DNA of 64,000 nucleotides from Ophiodon elongatus (GCA_016806645.1 JACSYO010001636.1:1968001-2032000), one strand, 5' to 3'. Shown: positions 1 through 11,870, numbered from the stretch's first letter. Program-made: numbers and translations. Notes: generated from the sequence alone by a model not told the origin.

Positions 1-545
1 TGTGTTGCTCAAAGAGAAGAAATCCTCACTTTGGTGACACTGTCTAGGGTTGGCATGTACAAATTCAAAAGCAACAGTCCTAAAATTGATCCTTGTGGTA
101 CCCCGAAGGTAACCTCTTGGAGGAGTGGTCATGTATGGATACAAAGAATTTTCTTCCACTAGCATATGAAGTGAACCAGTTAAAAACAATTCCAGGCCAA
201 CATGACCAGGTAATCTGTTTAAAAGAGTGTTTTGGTCCTCCATATCAAAGGCACTGAGGTCAAGCAGCACAAGAACTCAAGGCTTATTCTGGTCAAGATT
301 TGTCTTGATATCATTCACTATTTATAGTAGGCCTGTCTCTGTGTTGTGATGTGTCCTGAAATCTGATTAAAACATTTAGAATTTTGCATTTGAATCTAAA
401 AAGTTACATAGCTGATTAAAACAGTTTGTCTAACATTTGAAATTAGTCTAAAATTGCTGGGTGTTAAAATGTCCAAGTTCCCTTTTGTTAACTGCGGTTT
501 TACGAAAGCAGTTTTAAAATCAGTTGGGAAGACACAAAGCTGTAG
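1..545 (-). pseudogene. L2-type LINE reverse transcriptase fragment, antisense
   Basis: Read on the minus strand from about 540 down to 1, this stretch encodes, in shifting frames, the ordered blocks of an L2-clade reverse transcriptase. First comes the pre-catalytic region ('FPTDFKTAFVKPQL', then 'TPSNFRLISNV'), then 'SDFRTHHNTETGLL', then motif A ('VLVLLDLSAFD', near 240-280) and motif B ('GVPQGSILG', near 85-115). The order and spacing are those of a fish L2/Maui-like element. Several stops and at least two frameshifts break it, and the copy continues past the left window edge, so motif C is not visible. The family reading is confident; the exact subfamily is not. Confidence 0.82.
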
Positions 546-663
546 GGAGTAATTTACTATGTCAACGATGTCTTCAGATAAAAAAAAAAGAAGTAAAAAA
601 ATGACTTTGAGGGTTAAGGGAACACATGGAGGGCTTCAGTTATGTTACTGTTTTCCTGAGAGT

Positions 664-1815
664 TTAAGCATTAACCAGGGCAATGTTTAAACTTGACTTG
701 ATCATATACAAAATATGGTTAAAAGTGCAGTGTGCTTTCTCTGATGCCTCCTCTCCTTTTGATGGAGGGTGGGAGTTTAAGTAGGAGGTCCAAGAGTTTA
801 ACCAGTGTGACTGAGGATATGGCACCAGGGAGACAGTGTGCAATGGAGTTTGTGAGGAGTTTGTGAGTATTTTGAGTTGCAAGAATTGGGTAGTAGAGGG
901 CAGATAAGGCAGTGCTCCATACTATGGTCTGCTTCTCCATTCACAGGGGGTTAGGCCAGTCTTGTGGCCCCACTGATCAGAGCAACTTTTGATCGTCCCG
1001 TTCTCGTTCTGAGGCGGTTTAGTGGTTTCCATTGAGCCCATGGTGCTTCAGGGCCAGGAAAAGGTTTTCAGTAGGGGGTATTCCCATGACAGTTGGAGGA
1101 GGGTCATTCTCAAGCTTTTCCCTCCAGAGTTGTTCCCGAGACTTTGTTAGGGGCTGGACATGGCTGAGAAAGCTTCTTCTTGACTTTAGCCGGTGGGTGG
1201 GAGGGTGACATCCTTGGAGGAGATTTTGTTTTCTCGACTCGGCTGGCAACTTCCCGTCTAATATCAGCAGGGGCAATGCCAGCGAGGAGGTGGAGGTTGC
1301 TTGTGTTGGTGGGTTTCAAGCAGCTAGTGATCAGGCGGCAGGTGTTGTTCAGTGCTGGGTCAAGTTTCTTGGCATGGGCTGACCTCTCCCAAACAGGACA
1401 TGCACATTCCGCAAAGGAATAGCAGGGCCAGAGCAGTAGATTTCAATGTATGTGCTGTGGCTCCCCATTTGGAGTTGGTCAGTTTCCGTAGAATGTTGTT
1501 TCGGGAGCCGACTTTGGATTTTGTGTTATTGATGTGCTCCTTAAAGGAGAGAGTACGATCCAGGGTTACTCCAAGGTAGGCAGGGTGGGTACAGTACTCA
1601 AGTGGTGTTCCAGACCATTTGATGCTAAGTGGTCGGTTGGCTTTACTGTTCCTGAGATGGAAGGAGCAGTCTTGGGTCTTTGCAGGGTTGGCATGGAGGT
1701 GGTTTCGCTCGTAATAGAGGAGTAGCTCATCTAAGGCTGTGGTGAGGTTTGGTTCTACTGCTTCGAACGAGTTCTCTTGAGATGTTCCACAGAGATCGTC
1801 TATCTCTCTAGATTT
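664..1815 (-). pseudogene. I/jockey-type LINE, C-terminal part of ORF2, antisense
   Basis: The minus strand encodes the second half of a non-LTR retrotransposon polymerase. It starts at a degraded motif C ('IDDLCGTSQ' where YADD is expected, near 1,790) and continues through 'LHANPAKTQ', 'YLGVTLDRTLSFKEHI' (near 1,550-1,600), 'LDPALNNTCRLITSCLKP' and 'LHLLAGIAPADIRREVASR' (near 1,240-1,330). Near 900-960 a degenerate cysteine-rich tail resembles 'CGE..T.EHCL.CPLL'. This arrangement is typical of the I/jockey group. The copy is 5'-truncated inside the palm domain and carries several frameshifts. A separate antisense L2 remnant lies directly to its left. I am confident it is a LINE, less so of the clade. 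Confidence 0.75.
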
Positions 1816-2309
1816 TTGGATCTGGCCTCTCCTCTCGTTTGTCTCTCTCCCTCCGTGTGTTTGCGACTTCCTCCTATCTTATTGAATGGTGTGCTCGGGT
1901 TATGCCTTCTGTGTGTTGCCGTGTAGAGAAGAGGTCATGTGACTCAGGATCTGTTTTGGCAACAACTGAAGTTGCTCAAACATCCTCCATTGGTAGCCAG
2001 AAGCTGTGTGACATGCATCTTACCCATCTTCCACTGATAGTAAACAAAGAAATTGTTGGTATAACCTTCATAAACAGGTTTAGAAGTGAACCTGCAGTAC
2101 ATGAAACGCGTTGTGAGTAGATAAGTAATGAGTTCGTCCCACACGCTGAGATCGTCTCTACTGCTGATGCAGGACCAGCCCTGCGGAGCTGAGCGGCCTG
2201 GTCATCTCAGTTGTCTGCTTTTCATTCAGAGCAGGCTGCCGGTTGAGTTCCTGCTTTACACCAACACATACAGGCCTTGCCTGCTGCACTGCCCCAGAGA
2301 CAGAGACAC

Positions 2310-2312
<3 letters not shown>
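1816..2312. other. No recognisable feature
   Basis: About 500 bases of apparently unique sequence between the LINE remnant and the GA microsatellite. The short open frames show no domain, and no repeat seen elsewhere in the window occurs here. Confidence 0.4.

Positions 2313-2360
<48 letters not shown>
2313..2360. repeat. (GA)n microsatellite
   Basis: Uninterrupted GA dinucleotides for about 48 bases. It produces artificial RERERE/SLSLSL open frames on both strands that are not genes. Confidence 0.97.
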
Positions 2361-2362
<2 letters not shown>

Positions 2363-4010
2363 CATCATTTACATATGTGGCGTTACAGTTAGGGTAAGTA
2401 ATGTTCCTCAGATGGAGATGAGAATAAAGTGGAGTATCAGGGATAACGGCAGCACTCACAATGACCAATTACGATGTGTAGTGATTTTCAAAATGCATGC
2501 TCTCTGTATCCTCAAAACTAGAGATGCAGTATCCTTTATGACTGCAATCTGCCATTCTGCAAATAAGATGACATGACTTAAAAAAGGCAACAGGTGCTGT
2601 GCGCATGTGTGGTCTGTTCACAAACAATACTGAAAGAATATTTTTGTTGGGCTATGTAAGTACTTAAACATTTTTCTCATTCAGTAGTTACTTGTACAGC
2701 TAAAAAGGCTTTTAAAGCAGTTATTTTTTAGGTTTCTTTCATTCATTTGCCTAGTGACTTTGTGCTCATCAAAGAGAGTGAACATGAAGGGCAGAATGAC
2801 CTCAGATGAAGGTGTCTTTTTCTCTGGCACAAAAGCAGCAACAAATAACTGCCGGCTGTCAGACAAATTGCTATTTTTAAACATCTGTATCGGCCCAGAA
2901 TTTCACAATGGGTGCATCCTTGCTTAAAACACATGTATTATTCCTGTCAGTGTTTCAGAATGCATATCAGGCAGCTCTGTCCTGGTTACAAATCACAGCC
3001 TGCACGCTTGCTTGGACTGAAGTGGGACTTTTAAAAGCTTGTTTATATCATTTCACAGTTGATTTGCATTATGAATCATTTATACATCAGTTCCTAGCTC
3101 ACTTCACTCAGGGCCTTTATAGTTAGAAAATCTGTTGGGCTTGTTGGGAACATCATCCCTGACAGCTGTTATTATCTGTGATTTGAAGATGGCCACTGAA
3201 GACTAATGAATTGTACAACGATGTGATTACTGCAGCGTTAATGTGAAAGCCTAACAGTGGCAGGGATAATGATTGCTGTTTGTTTGATGTGATATGTGCG
3301 ACGCTAAAGGAGTTTGCAGGGCTTTGAAGACCCTCAGCAATGTGCTGTAGCTTTTATCTAAAGTTCATGAAAGCATTATCTCCGGAGCGCTCTGCTCCTG
3401 CCAACAGATGTTTTTAAAAATGGCAGCCATAAAAGTAAGGCAAAAATAAAAAGGCACGATCAGCTCCCTGCAGCTTTACAACAAACACATTGCTTTCACG
3501 CAAAATCTTCAGTGATTTCATAATTCTGCATATCCTTCAGGATTTATTTTCATCTTATCATGTTTCACTCAAAATATGCTCACTGTCACTAGCAAATCTC
3601 AAAGAAGACAACCTTTCAGGGAACGGAGTAGGGATAGCATGGCCCACTCCATTTTCAGTGAATGTATATACCGTAAGGCATTCAGCACATGTTAATGTTT
3701 GCTACATTAAAACTGGCAAACAAAACCTTGTGAGGTCTGACGCGTTGCAGGACCTCAAAAAAAAGAAAAAAGAAAAGAAAAACAAACTGAAAAACAACAT
3801 CTGACATTATTATTATACTTTATGAATTTGTACAATGTCCGTTATTGTTGTCTATACTGTGCAAGTTGTGCTACTTATCGTATGTATTGTGATTTACTAT
3901 GTTTAAACCAACCTGTGAAGCCAGAGGCAAATTTCCATATTCTTGGACATAAAGATTATAGTTTGCCTATTGAACAGGCGGCTACCTCCGGGTCTGAAAC
4001 GGATGAAGCC
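2361..4010. other. Unique non-coding sequence
   Basis: No gene, RNA or recognisable mobile element is visible, apart from an A-rich run (3,757-3,785) and the motif-rich block at 3,180-3,480 listed separately. Open frames here are short and lack domains. Confidence 0.4.
3180..3480. promoter_or_regulatory. Candidate conserved non-coding element
   Basis: A block without coding frame or repeat features that contains homeodomain-type cores ('tgattact', 'gggataatgattg', 'agcgttaatg') and a balanced, non-repetitive composition unlike the transposon-rich surroundings. This is a texture-based inference only; conservation cannot be tested from one sequence. Confidence 0.22.
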
Positions 4011-4820
4011 AAGGTCATATCTTAAGGATCTCATAGTACCATATTACCCCACTAGAGAGCTGCGCTCACTGACTGCAGGGCTACTTGTGGTTCCTAGAGT
4101 CTTAAAAAGTAGGATGGGAGCCAGAGCCTTCAGTTATCATCTTAAGACTTTCCTCTTTGATAGCACTCATAGTTAGGGCTGGCTCAGGTTTGCCCTGGTC
4201 CATTCTTTCCAGCCCCTTGATATGCTGCTATAGGCCAAGACTGCTGGGGGACAACTTAGGATACACTGAGCTCCTCTATCCTTTTCTCTCTCTCCTTCTG
4301 TATGAATTCATGTTCTATCAATGCACATTACTAACTATACTTCTTCCCCCGGAGTCTTTGTGCTTTCTCGCCTCGCAGGTTTGCACGGATCGTGGTTGCG
4401 TCTGGGACCTGGTCCTGCCTCCTGGTTCCTGCTGTGGCCCTGCTGATGCACATTCTTCTCTATTTTACCTTCTGTATGAATTCATGCACCATTAATGCAC
4501 ATTACTAACTCTGCTCCATCCCCGAAGTCTTTGTGCCTTCTCGCCTCACAGGTTTCTGTGGATTGTGGTTAAATCTGAACCCTGGTCCTGCGTCCTGCTG
4601 TGGTCCTCCCCGACACCTACTGCTACTATTACATGAATCATTTCTGTCATGTGAATTGAACGTGTTGTAACTCTGTTATGCTGTTCATTCTGTACACATG
4701 ACATCTATTTTTGACGACAGAGGATGTCGTTGTGTACAGACTGTAAAGCCCTCTGAGGCAAATTTGTAATTTGTGATTTTGGGCTATACAAAAATAAATA
4801 GAAAATTGAAATTGTGCCTT
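4011..4820 (+). pseudogene. Maui/L2-type LINE 3' end
   Basis: The first 160 bases encode the extreme C-terminus of an L2-clade ORF2 ('YLKDLIVPYYPTRELRSL' then 'GLLVVPRVLKSRMGARAF', and 'LKTFLFDS' before the stop). A long 3' UTR follows, with 'tagttagggctggctcag', 'tgctgctataggcc', 'ctgtacacatgacatct' and the terminal 'tgtaaagccctctgaggc' plus 'gggctatacaaa'. The same 3' UTR recurs at 17.6, 31.3 and 39.5 kb, which defines the family within this window. Compared with those copies it lacks a segment between 'GARAFSY' and 'LKTFLF', and it has a partial internal duplication of the 'gtatgaattcatg...aatgcacattactaac' block (near 4,300 and 4,475). It is 5'-truncated and not coding-competent. Confidence 0.85.
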
Positions 4821-4842
4821 AAACTTGCTTTCTCTTTACTGA

Positions 4843-5080
4843 CCATGAGAAAATGACTCTACTTCTCTCTTGATTTATTCCCTCAGTAAACATTGTAAAC
4901 ATGAGTTTATGGTCTCAATCTCTAGTTTCAAGTCTTCTTCAATACAGCATGATGTTCAATTAGTAAATTATGGTCCATCTATAGTCAAACAGACCATAAA
5001 GCAGGGGATGCTTTAGGGCGGGGCTACAAGGTGATTGACAGGTCACTGCCACAGTAATGATTAGAGTTGTCCATGTTTTC
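4843..5080 (+). mobile_element. Fish MITE family, copy 1 (partial)
   Basis: Shares a long block ('tgactctacttctctcttg', 'tcagtaaacattgtaaac', 'gagtttatggtctca', 'caagtcttcttcaatac', 'gctttagggcggggctac') with copies at 35.7, 37.9 and, inverted, 57.5-58.2 kb. It has no coding capacity, so it is probably a non-autonomous DNA transposon. Both ends are eroded here. Confidence 0.75.
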
Positions 5081-6478
5081 TTCTGTCTAAATGCATGTTA
5101 TGCATCCAAACATTGTTCAAACCCACAAAAGCCATAAACCTTTGAAAAAGGCTGGCCCGAGTTTGAATATCTAAATCAGTGTAAACATCAGAGGGCTGAA
5201 GCGACTTGGTGGATGCTGCTGTCTTCACTTTGGAAGTTTATTAAAGACACTCACTTCAGCAGTTTAAATTCCAGCAGCTAAAACAATCCCCCCACCTCAG
5301 AAATCAATACAGGCATTTGTTCTCAGACGTCTTCATCGTGACATGTCTTTGCATGCTTAATGACCTTTCCATGTTTACTGTCCAAGGCTGTATTGATCTT
5401 CAAATGGCTTGTTTTCAGCAGATATCTCTGTTTGGTCTGGGTAGAGCTGAAGCAGAGGACTCCATAGATCAAGCAGCTAGACGGAGCACATTATGCTTCT
5501 TTTTCTGAGCTGAACTGTTCCAGTCACTTTTCAGCCCCTGGCCATTTATCCACTGTCTTCTGCAGACAGCTGGTTAAGAGAGGCGAAAAGGGGAAGCGCA
5601 GTGAATCTTAATCTAATTAAATGCAAAGAGCCGACGGGAAAGTCTCTATCAGCTGCAGACGTTAGCTGCAGATCTCTCCCTGATACTAGTGAAAAATGTG
5701 TTCCCAGGTCAGCAGTCACATATTCACTCTTTCCTCCACTTTCACCTCCTCCTGCACACATTCAACATCCCACTCAGAGTAACAGAATCAGCTTCATTGG
5801 CCAAGTATGTTGGCACAGATGAACAAAGATTGCTGGAGCAGCATTTCCTGAAAAATTATGTGTGTGATTGCTGTGCACACTGATGCTGACTGGCATGACT
5901 GGCATGATGACATATGTTTTGAGTTACAGTTGAGCAAAAGAAAAGGTATGTAATAATAATTATAACCAGAGAACTCGGAGGGCGCAGACCTCCACCAAGG
6001 CCAATCAAATCCATTCCAAAATAGAATTCAGACATTATAAACAGTTTGGGCTCATCCCCAGCCTGGGGCTCGGGGCCTTTTCATCCCATTTACAGAATAA
6101 AATGTGATGCCTAAAAATCTGCAGATCTTTCTGTAAAAACATGATGAAAAGAAAAATCATCCTGCAGACCCGACATCCTATTTTGTGTGTAATTGTTCTC
6201 CAACTGTCTTCATCACACTGAAACTGTACCGCAACAAATGTTGAGGATGACTCATTTTCACTTCTGCCACCTAAATAGAGGAACAATATGAAACCTATTT
6301 TTGTTGTACTAAGCTTGAGTAGAGACAAATCTGCTACATTTGAACCCATGCCGTAATAATCGGGGCTGCTCTAACTGCAAATTAGGGAAAACCAACAATT
6401 ACAAGTAAATGGGGCCAAAAGAAGAATACTTACTCAATTATCTTAGGTTTCCCTTCGGTAATAGCATAGTAGTCGTAG
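5081..6478. other. Mostly unique sequence, one probable repeat scrap
   Basis: No gene is supported. Around 5,960-6,050 the stretch with 'aactcggagggcgcagac' and 'ctccaccaaggcc' matches a dispersed repeat I remember from many fish genomes, but no second copy is in the window to confirm it. Confidence 0.35.
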
Positions 6479-6936
6479 CAGGGACATGCGGTCAGGGGAG
6501 GCAGAGCCTAAATAATGATAAAATAAAATAAATATGAAGATTTCTCTACTGATCTGTGCTGTGAATGTAATGTATGTATGATTCCAATTATTTCAAGCAT
6601 TTTTATATGTCCTGTTCAAACAGAGAGGAGATACGTGAGGTGAGGCAGCGATGAGCTGTGCCTCATCTCAGATTGCGCAATCCCTCACAAACTGGGTTGA
6701 GTGCGTGCCTTTTGATTTCTCATTGTTTGTGACTGCTGTAATATTTGTAGACACTTTTATTATATGTCCTTTCTTTCCATAGAATAAGTAGTGTATTTCA
6801 CATATGTGTAGAACCTATTTAGTCTTGCTGATTGACATAAAACCGCAGTGAAGAAGCACAGAGGGGAGGCAGACAGTACCTCTGCCTCACTGAAGGGGGC
6901 GTGCGAGCCAGCCACGAACCTCACCGCATGTCACTG
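6479..6936. mobile_element. hAT-type MITE with 8-bp target duplication
   Basis: A 458-bp element begins 'cagggacatgcggtcagggg' and ends with the inverted counterpart of 'cagtgacatgcggtgagg', giving imperfect terminal inverted repeats of about 18 bp that start with CAG. Just outside are 8-bp flanks 'agtcgtag' (6,471-6,478) and 'aatcgtag' (6,937-6,944), identical at 7 of 8 positions. CAG-type ends plus an 8-bp target duplication are the hAT hallmark. It has no open frame of note, so it must be moved in trans. Inner flanks rich in 'gaggcag' and 'ctgcctc' add subterminal inverted motifs. Confidence 0.8.
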
Positions 6937-6942
6937 AATCGT

Positions 6943-6966
6943 AGTAGTAGTAGTAGTAGTAGTAGT
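6943..6966. repeat. (GTA)n microsatellite
   Basis: Eight trinucleotide units directly against the right target duplication of the hAT MITE. Confidence 0.9.
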
Positions 6967-9183
6967 ACAACCCCCCATGACAATGTTAGGGCTGACATAG
7001 ATGGCAATATATCCATGGTAATAGAACTTTAGCTCCATTAGTTTGCCTATTCTGCTGTGAGACTGTGTTGCCTCTGTTCTGAACTGTCTGTGCAACTAAG
7101 GATGGACCCCCAGGACAAAGGTTTAGGGAGACCAAGCAAATTGATTATGTGCATGATGTAATGTAATGTGGCTTAAATTATGACTGTCAGTAGACTGTGA
7201 GGATGGAGTGGAAGCTGTCATTAGGAAGGCAACAGAAGCCCAACAGAAACTAGCTCTACAGATTGTTATTACCACTTTGTTGGTCCAAAAACACAGAGCC
7301 TTGTGATTGGCACTTTAAGTTGTTAACATGAGCTGATTTCCATGTATATTTACTGCTAACTGTGTGTGTTTGTCAAACAGCATTCTTTCCAAAGAGGATT
7401 CATAAAATTCTCATTACTTTGATTGGGTCTCTCAATGAAAGAGCACACTTTCAGGTCCAACATTTAACAACTGGTCCAAAACAAAACCTACCAAACCATT
7501 AAAAATCAGAACTCAGAGACCCAATCTGGACACGAGGACAGTAAGGACCAAAAGGACAACAGGACAATTAGTCTAATCCAAAATGTGGTTGGTCCAAACT
7601 CTAATTGAGAGACAATAACAACACTGGCAGAGCCTGATGCTTCACCCATCAACAAGTAGTGCAGGTCATAAGAGCAGCAATACAAGTCATTTTAATGCAT
7701 TTCACAAATCACACTCTCTGTCTGCAACGATTATAAATGTTAACATGTTGACAATAATTATCAGATTTGTATGATAATTCACAAGTAACATAGTCATTTT
7801 AAAAAGTTGTAAATGTAAGATAATTTAGCAATTATATTGCCAGAAATATCATCATATTGGATGATTTAATGGTTAAGATTAGGGAAATACTGTGGTTCAG
7901 TTCGAGGGAAGCTCTGCCGATGTTTAACCAGCTTTGTATCATTGCAATGTGGGTGATATGTGCAAATGGACAATGTTCAGCTTCCCGTTGTTGAAAGGTT
8001 TCTCTTCAAACCAAAAGGCAAACATTGACTGCAAGTCTCTGCCAGCTCGGATTTCCTGCATGAAAGTCCCCCGGACCTCAAACATATTTTCATTAAAGAG
8101 TAACTGCACACTTAAACATGTTTTTTTATATCCATATAAACTAAATTATACGACTGCCCTGCAATGAAACACTTCAATGCTGATGTTAATATTGATGTTT
8201 CTTACCAAAATTATAAAAAATTGGCATGTCATGGTTGAAAATGGCTCAAAAATGCCTTGTACTGATTTAAAGTATCTTCAAGGCCAATCCTCAGATATAG
8301 TCAACCGTTTAGGACTAATCTACATCCTGAAATAACAGAACGTTAACGCCCTCTCATCAGACCCCTCTTCTCCTATAACCCCCAGCGTCTATCCTTTTGA
8401 CTTTAACCACTGTGTGAACTTATGATCACAGCACAAGCCTGTACTCTTTTATTCTGTGGACTGAAAAATAAGCTCTAAGCACTGGTAATTGAGCATTAGT
8501 GAATCAAGGTTTCATCTATCAGCCCCTTGATGACTTGCAGTTTTCAAAATTGTGCAATAGGTGTACTGGGGGTGAAATTACGCTTTCAAAGCTTGTTTTT
8601 TTGCAAAGCAGAAAAAACAACAATACTCTGAATTTATAGACCAAAACAACAATCAGATAATTAAACAAAACAAAAGGCGATGAAGCAATACAAAGTGACA
8701 AAAGATCAACAAAAAGTGGGAGTCTGGGAACCTTAGTGGACAGCTCTTTAATGCCTGATACACTCTGCCCTTCAAAATCCTACCAAGGACGGGTCCTTCC
8801 AAGTTGAGTCCTACACAAGACCTCCTACACAAGACCGTTTCCTATCACCTGGAGAGCTCACATTGGAACAGCCTAGCTAGTGTTAATGGTGTACAAAATA
8901 AATAATGTTTTCTTTTTTATTATTTATTTAGAATAATCTAGTACATTAAATCCAGTAGGAATACTGATTTTGCTTTCCTCAAAAAAATATACACAGATTC
9001 AAAAGATGCAGTCCTATTAAAAAATAAAAACAAATCAACAGGGATTTTCACAATTACTATAATTTATTAAAGTACAAAACAATACAATACAATCAAAATG
9101 TTCTCCTTAAAGCCACAAAACTCCATTGAAAAACACAGCAATTTTATCATGCCAATTGTAAAACACACTTCATTCAAACATTC
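6967..9183. other. No gene recognised
   Basis: AT-rich, apparently single-copy sequence. Near 8,790-8,880 'cacattggaacagcct' echoes 'cgacattggaacagtcct' near 11,045-11,065, which may be two ends of one old dispersed repeat interrupted by the intervening L2; this is weak. No coding region or RNA is supported. Confidence 0.4.
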
Positions 9184-10446
9184 ACCAACACAGACCTTTC
9201 TGCTGCATTCGACACAGTGAACCACCAGATCCTTATTTCCACCCTACAGGACCTGGGTGTCTCAGGCCCTGCTCTCTCCCTTTTCTCTTCCTACATCAAC
9301 GACCGCAATTACCGGGTAACCAGGAGAGGGTCTGTGTCTGAACCTTGTCCCCTCACTACTGGGGTCCCTCAGGGTTCCGTCCTGGGTCCCCTCCTCTTCT
9401 CTCTGTACACTAACTCTCTCGGCTCTGTCATTCGCTCACATGGCTTTTCCTACCACAGCTATGCTGATGACACCCAACTAATCCTCTCGTTTCCCCAATC
9501 TGAAACTCAGGTAGCAGCACGAATCTTTGCCTGTCTGACTGACATCTCTCAGTGGATGTCCGCACACCACCTGAAGATTAACCCTGACAAGACTGAACTA
9601 CTTTTCCTTCCAAGGAAAGGCTCTCCCACCCACGACCTGACTATCACCTTCAACAACTCTGTGTTAGCCCCAACCCAGACTGCTAGGAACCTCGGCGTGA
9701 CACTCGACAGTCAACTCTCCCTTACTGCCAACATCACTGCAACAACTCGGTCCTGTCGGTACATGCTGCACAACATCAGGAGAATCCGTCCCCTTCTTAC
9801 CCAGAAGGCGGCGCAGGATCTGGTACAGGCTCTGGTTATCTCACGCCTAGACTACTGTAACTCCCTCCTGGCAGGTCTACCTGCTAGTGCCATCCGACCT
9901 CTGCAGCTCATCCAGAATGCAGCAGCTCGACTGGTCTTTAACCTGCCTAAATTCACCCACACTACTCTGCTCCTCTGCTCTCTTCACTGGTTACCTGTGG
10001 CTGCTCGCATCCGTTTCAAAACATTGGTACTTGCGTACCATGCTGCGAACAGATCGGGTCCAGTCTACATCCAGGACATGGTCAAACCTTACACCCCAGC
10101 CTGTTCACTCCGCTCTGCATCTGCCAAGTGCCTTGTAGCTCCATCACTGCGAGCTAACCGCTCAACAAAAACACGATTGTTCGCTGTCCTGGCTCCCAAT
10201 TGGTGGAATGAGCTCCCCAATGACATCAGGACAGCAGAAAGTCTCTACATCTTCCGCCGCAAACTAAAAACACATCTCTTCTTCCGACTATACCTGGAAG
10301 AAAAAAAAAAAAAAAGTGTATATATCTCTCTTAGTACTCTAGTAGCACTTAAATGGCACTTATTTATAGCACTTGGTAGTTTGGCTTTCTTGAGGAATTG
10401 TACTTTCTTGATTCTTGTTGTTCTGGGTTTGAACTCTCATGGTTGA
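9181..10446 (+). CDS. L2 LINE ORF2, partial reverse transcriptase
   Basis: Open frame starting within motif A ('TDLSAAFDTVNHQ'); no true start codon exists because the 5' end of the LINE is missing. Next come motif B ('TTGVPQGSVLGPLLFSLYT'), motif C ('SYADDTQLILSF', with both catalytic aspartates) and the thumb region 'LKINPDKTELLF' and 'NLGVTLDSQL'. The conserved C-terminal block follows ('SRLDYCNSLLAGLP', 'LQLIQNAAARLVFN', 'LHWLPVAARIRFKTLVLAY'). The genuine C-terminus is probably near 'FRRKLKTHLFF'; an A-run at about 10,300 shifts the frame, so the last roughly 50 codons read into the 3' UTR. The endonuclease domain and first fingers are absent, so the copy cannot retrotranspose alone. Nothing suggests a host function. 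Confidence 0.85.
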   Translation, partial: FTNTDLSAAFDTVNHQILISTLQDLGVSGPALSLFSSYINDRNYRVTRRGSVSEPCPLTTGVPQGSVLGPLLFSLYTNSLGSVIRSHGFSYHSYADDTQLILSFPQSETQVAARIFACLTDISQWMSAHHLKINPDKTELLFLPRKGSPTHDLTITFNNSVLAPTQTARNLGVTLDSQLSLTANITATTRSCRYMLHNIRRIRPLLTQKAAQDLVQALVISRLDYCNSLLAGLPASAIRPLQLIQNAAARLVFNLPKFTHTTLLLCSLHWLPVAARIRFKTLVLAYHAANRSGPVYIQDMVKPYTPACSLRSASAKCLVAPSLRANRSTKTRLFAVLAPNWWNELPNDIRTAESLYIFRRKLKTHLFFRLYLEEKKKKSVYISLSTLVALKWHLFIALGSLAFLRNCTFLILVVLGLNSHG

Positions 10447-10505
10447 ACGCACTTATTGTAAGTCGCTTTGGATAAAAGCGTCTGCTAAATGAAATGTAAT
10501 GTAAT
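9184..10505 (+). mobile_element. 5'-truncated L2-clade LINE, well preserved
   Basis: The insertion begins abruptly inside RT motif A and ends with the 3' tail 'gtaagtcgctttggataaaa' then 'gcgtctgctaaatg' and the short tandem 'aaatgtaatgtaatg', the usual tail of a fish L2-like family. The frame between is uninterrupted, so this is the youngest-looking LINE in the window. It belongs to a different L2 subfamily from the Maui-like copies, whose 3' UTR it does not share. No clear target duplication could be assigned. Confidence 0.88.
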
Positions 10506-11870
10506 GATTGGGTCAAAATTACGTAATTCATCAAGTTAGATGTGAAAAGAAACCGCTGTCATGCTCTCCTCAAATTCAGGATCTATTGAAAAATACACAA
10601 ATGTTACCTCACCAATTGTAATTTCATTCAAACTGACGAAACAATATAAAACTCATCAAAATCATCTTGGTTAGTCTATTCCCATCCAACAATCTCCCAT
10701 TTTAGTTTGGTCGAAATAAAGCCTTAATTCACAGATGTGAAAATATGCGGTTTCTCCCCCGCTGTATCTCTCTGCCGCTGCTGGCCTCAGTGCTATTAAT
10801 AGCTTGCTGAACATGTCTGTCGCTGCGCAACGAAAGTCATAACAAACTTTTAAATTTGGCCTTCCAGTTCTAATATGAGTGAAAATTCAGCAACTGGATT
10901 GGCAATTTCTTGCCTCTAATTTGTTCAGAAACAGATTTTGGTGGACTGCTGGTGAAATAACTCAAAGGTTACCAGCATACACACCTGCATCCCTCTAAAT
11001 CCTCTTTACAGAGGACTCAGTCGTCAGTACAATTCAAGGGGTCCTCGACATTGGAACAGTCCTTCTGCAGGATTTGATGAAGTAGCATCATTGAAATTTA
11101 GTCGCTGAAGGATCCTCCCTCGACATTGAGAAAAACCTTGTATGTAGCCTCTGATTTAGTTTAGGAGGTTTATCAGTGATGCACATGATAAGGATACATT
11201 TCTATGCAGAGTGCAACACATTATGCAAACGGTCTAAAACAAGCAGGCAACTCATTATTTAGTCCCAGCATGCAAGGCACATTCATATTGAGCTGTGAAA
11301 CAATCATAGTCCAATCCCACATGAGAGCAGCTCCACAACCTAACAGCTTATGTCCCAATACAGCTAACAGATAATGGACTGACTCTTCTCAGACGAAGCA
11401 TTAAAAAGTTAACATGAAGCGCTACACAGTGAACCGCAGTTTAATGTGACAACAAGTTTACAGTAAATGAATGTACTAAAGTATTTCAGCTGAATACAGT
11501 TTGGAATCCTGTTTCCCCGAGGGATTGGCAATCGTTCCTCTCTTGATTAGCACGCCAAGGAAAGACAAATGCGGTTTGTATTCATTCAATCAAAAAACCA
11601 CAGGAGTGGTCATTTAAGACAGGGCTCAAGACTAATGGTGTCCTCTCAGCCAGGAACAATAATGTGTTCACAAATGACAAATTGAACAGAGTGCCAACTT
11701 GAGTGTTTTCTGGAAAACTGGCCATCGGACAAAAAGCTTTTTTGTCCAATGGGACATTTTTCAAACTTTTGGGACTATAGGGTTTTGGATTCATGAGCCA
11801 TGGGTACAATGTCACAGCACCGATGTAGACACACCTGGAGGAGATCTACAACAGCCATTGTAGGTAAAAA

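Noticed and set aside
2128..2576. Arg-Glu and Ser-Leu repeat open frames
   Set aside because: Come from the GA microsatellite.
9887..10138. 83-codon plus-strand frame inside the L2 element
   Set aside because: Alternative frame of the well-supported L2 ORF2.
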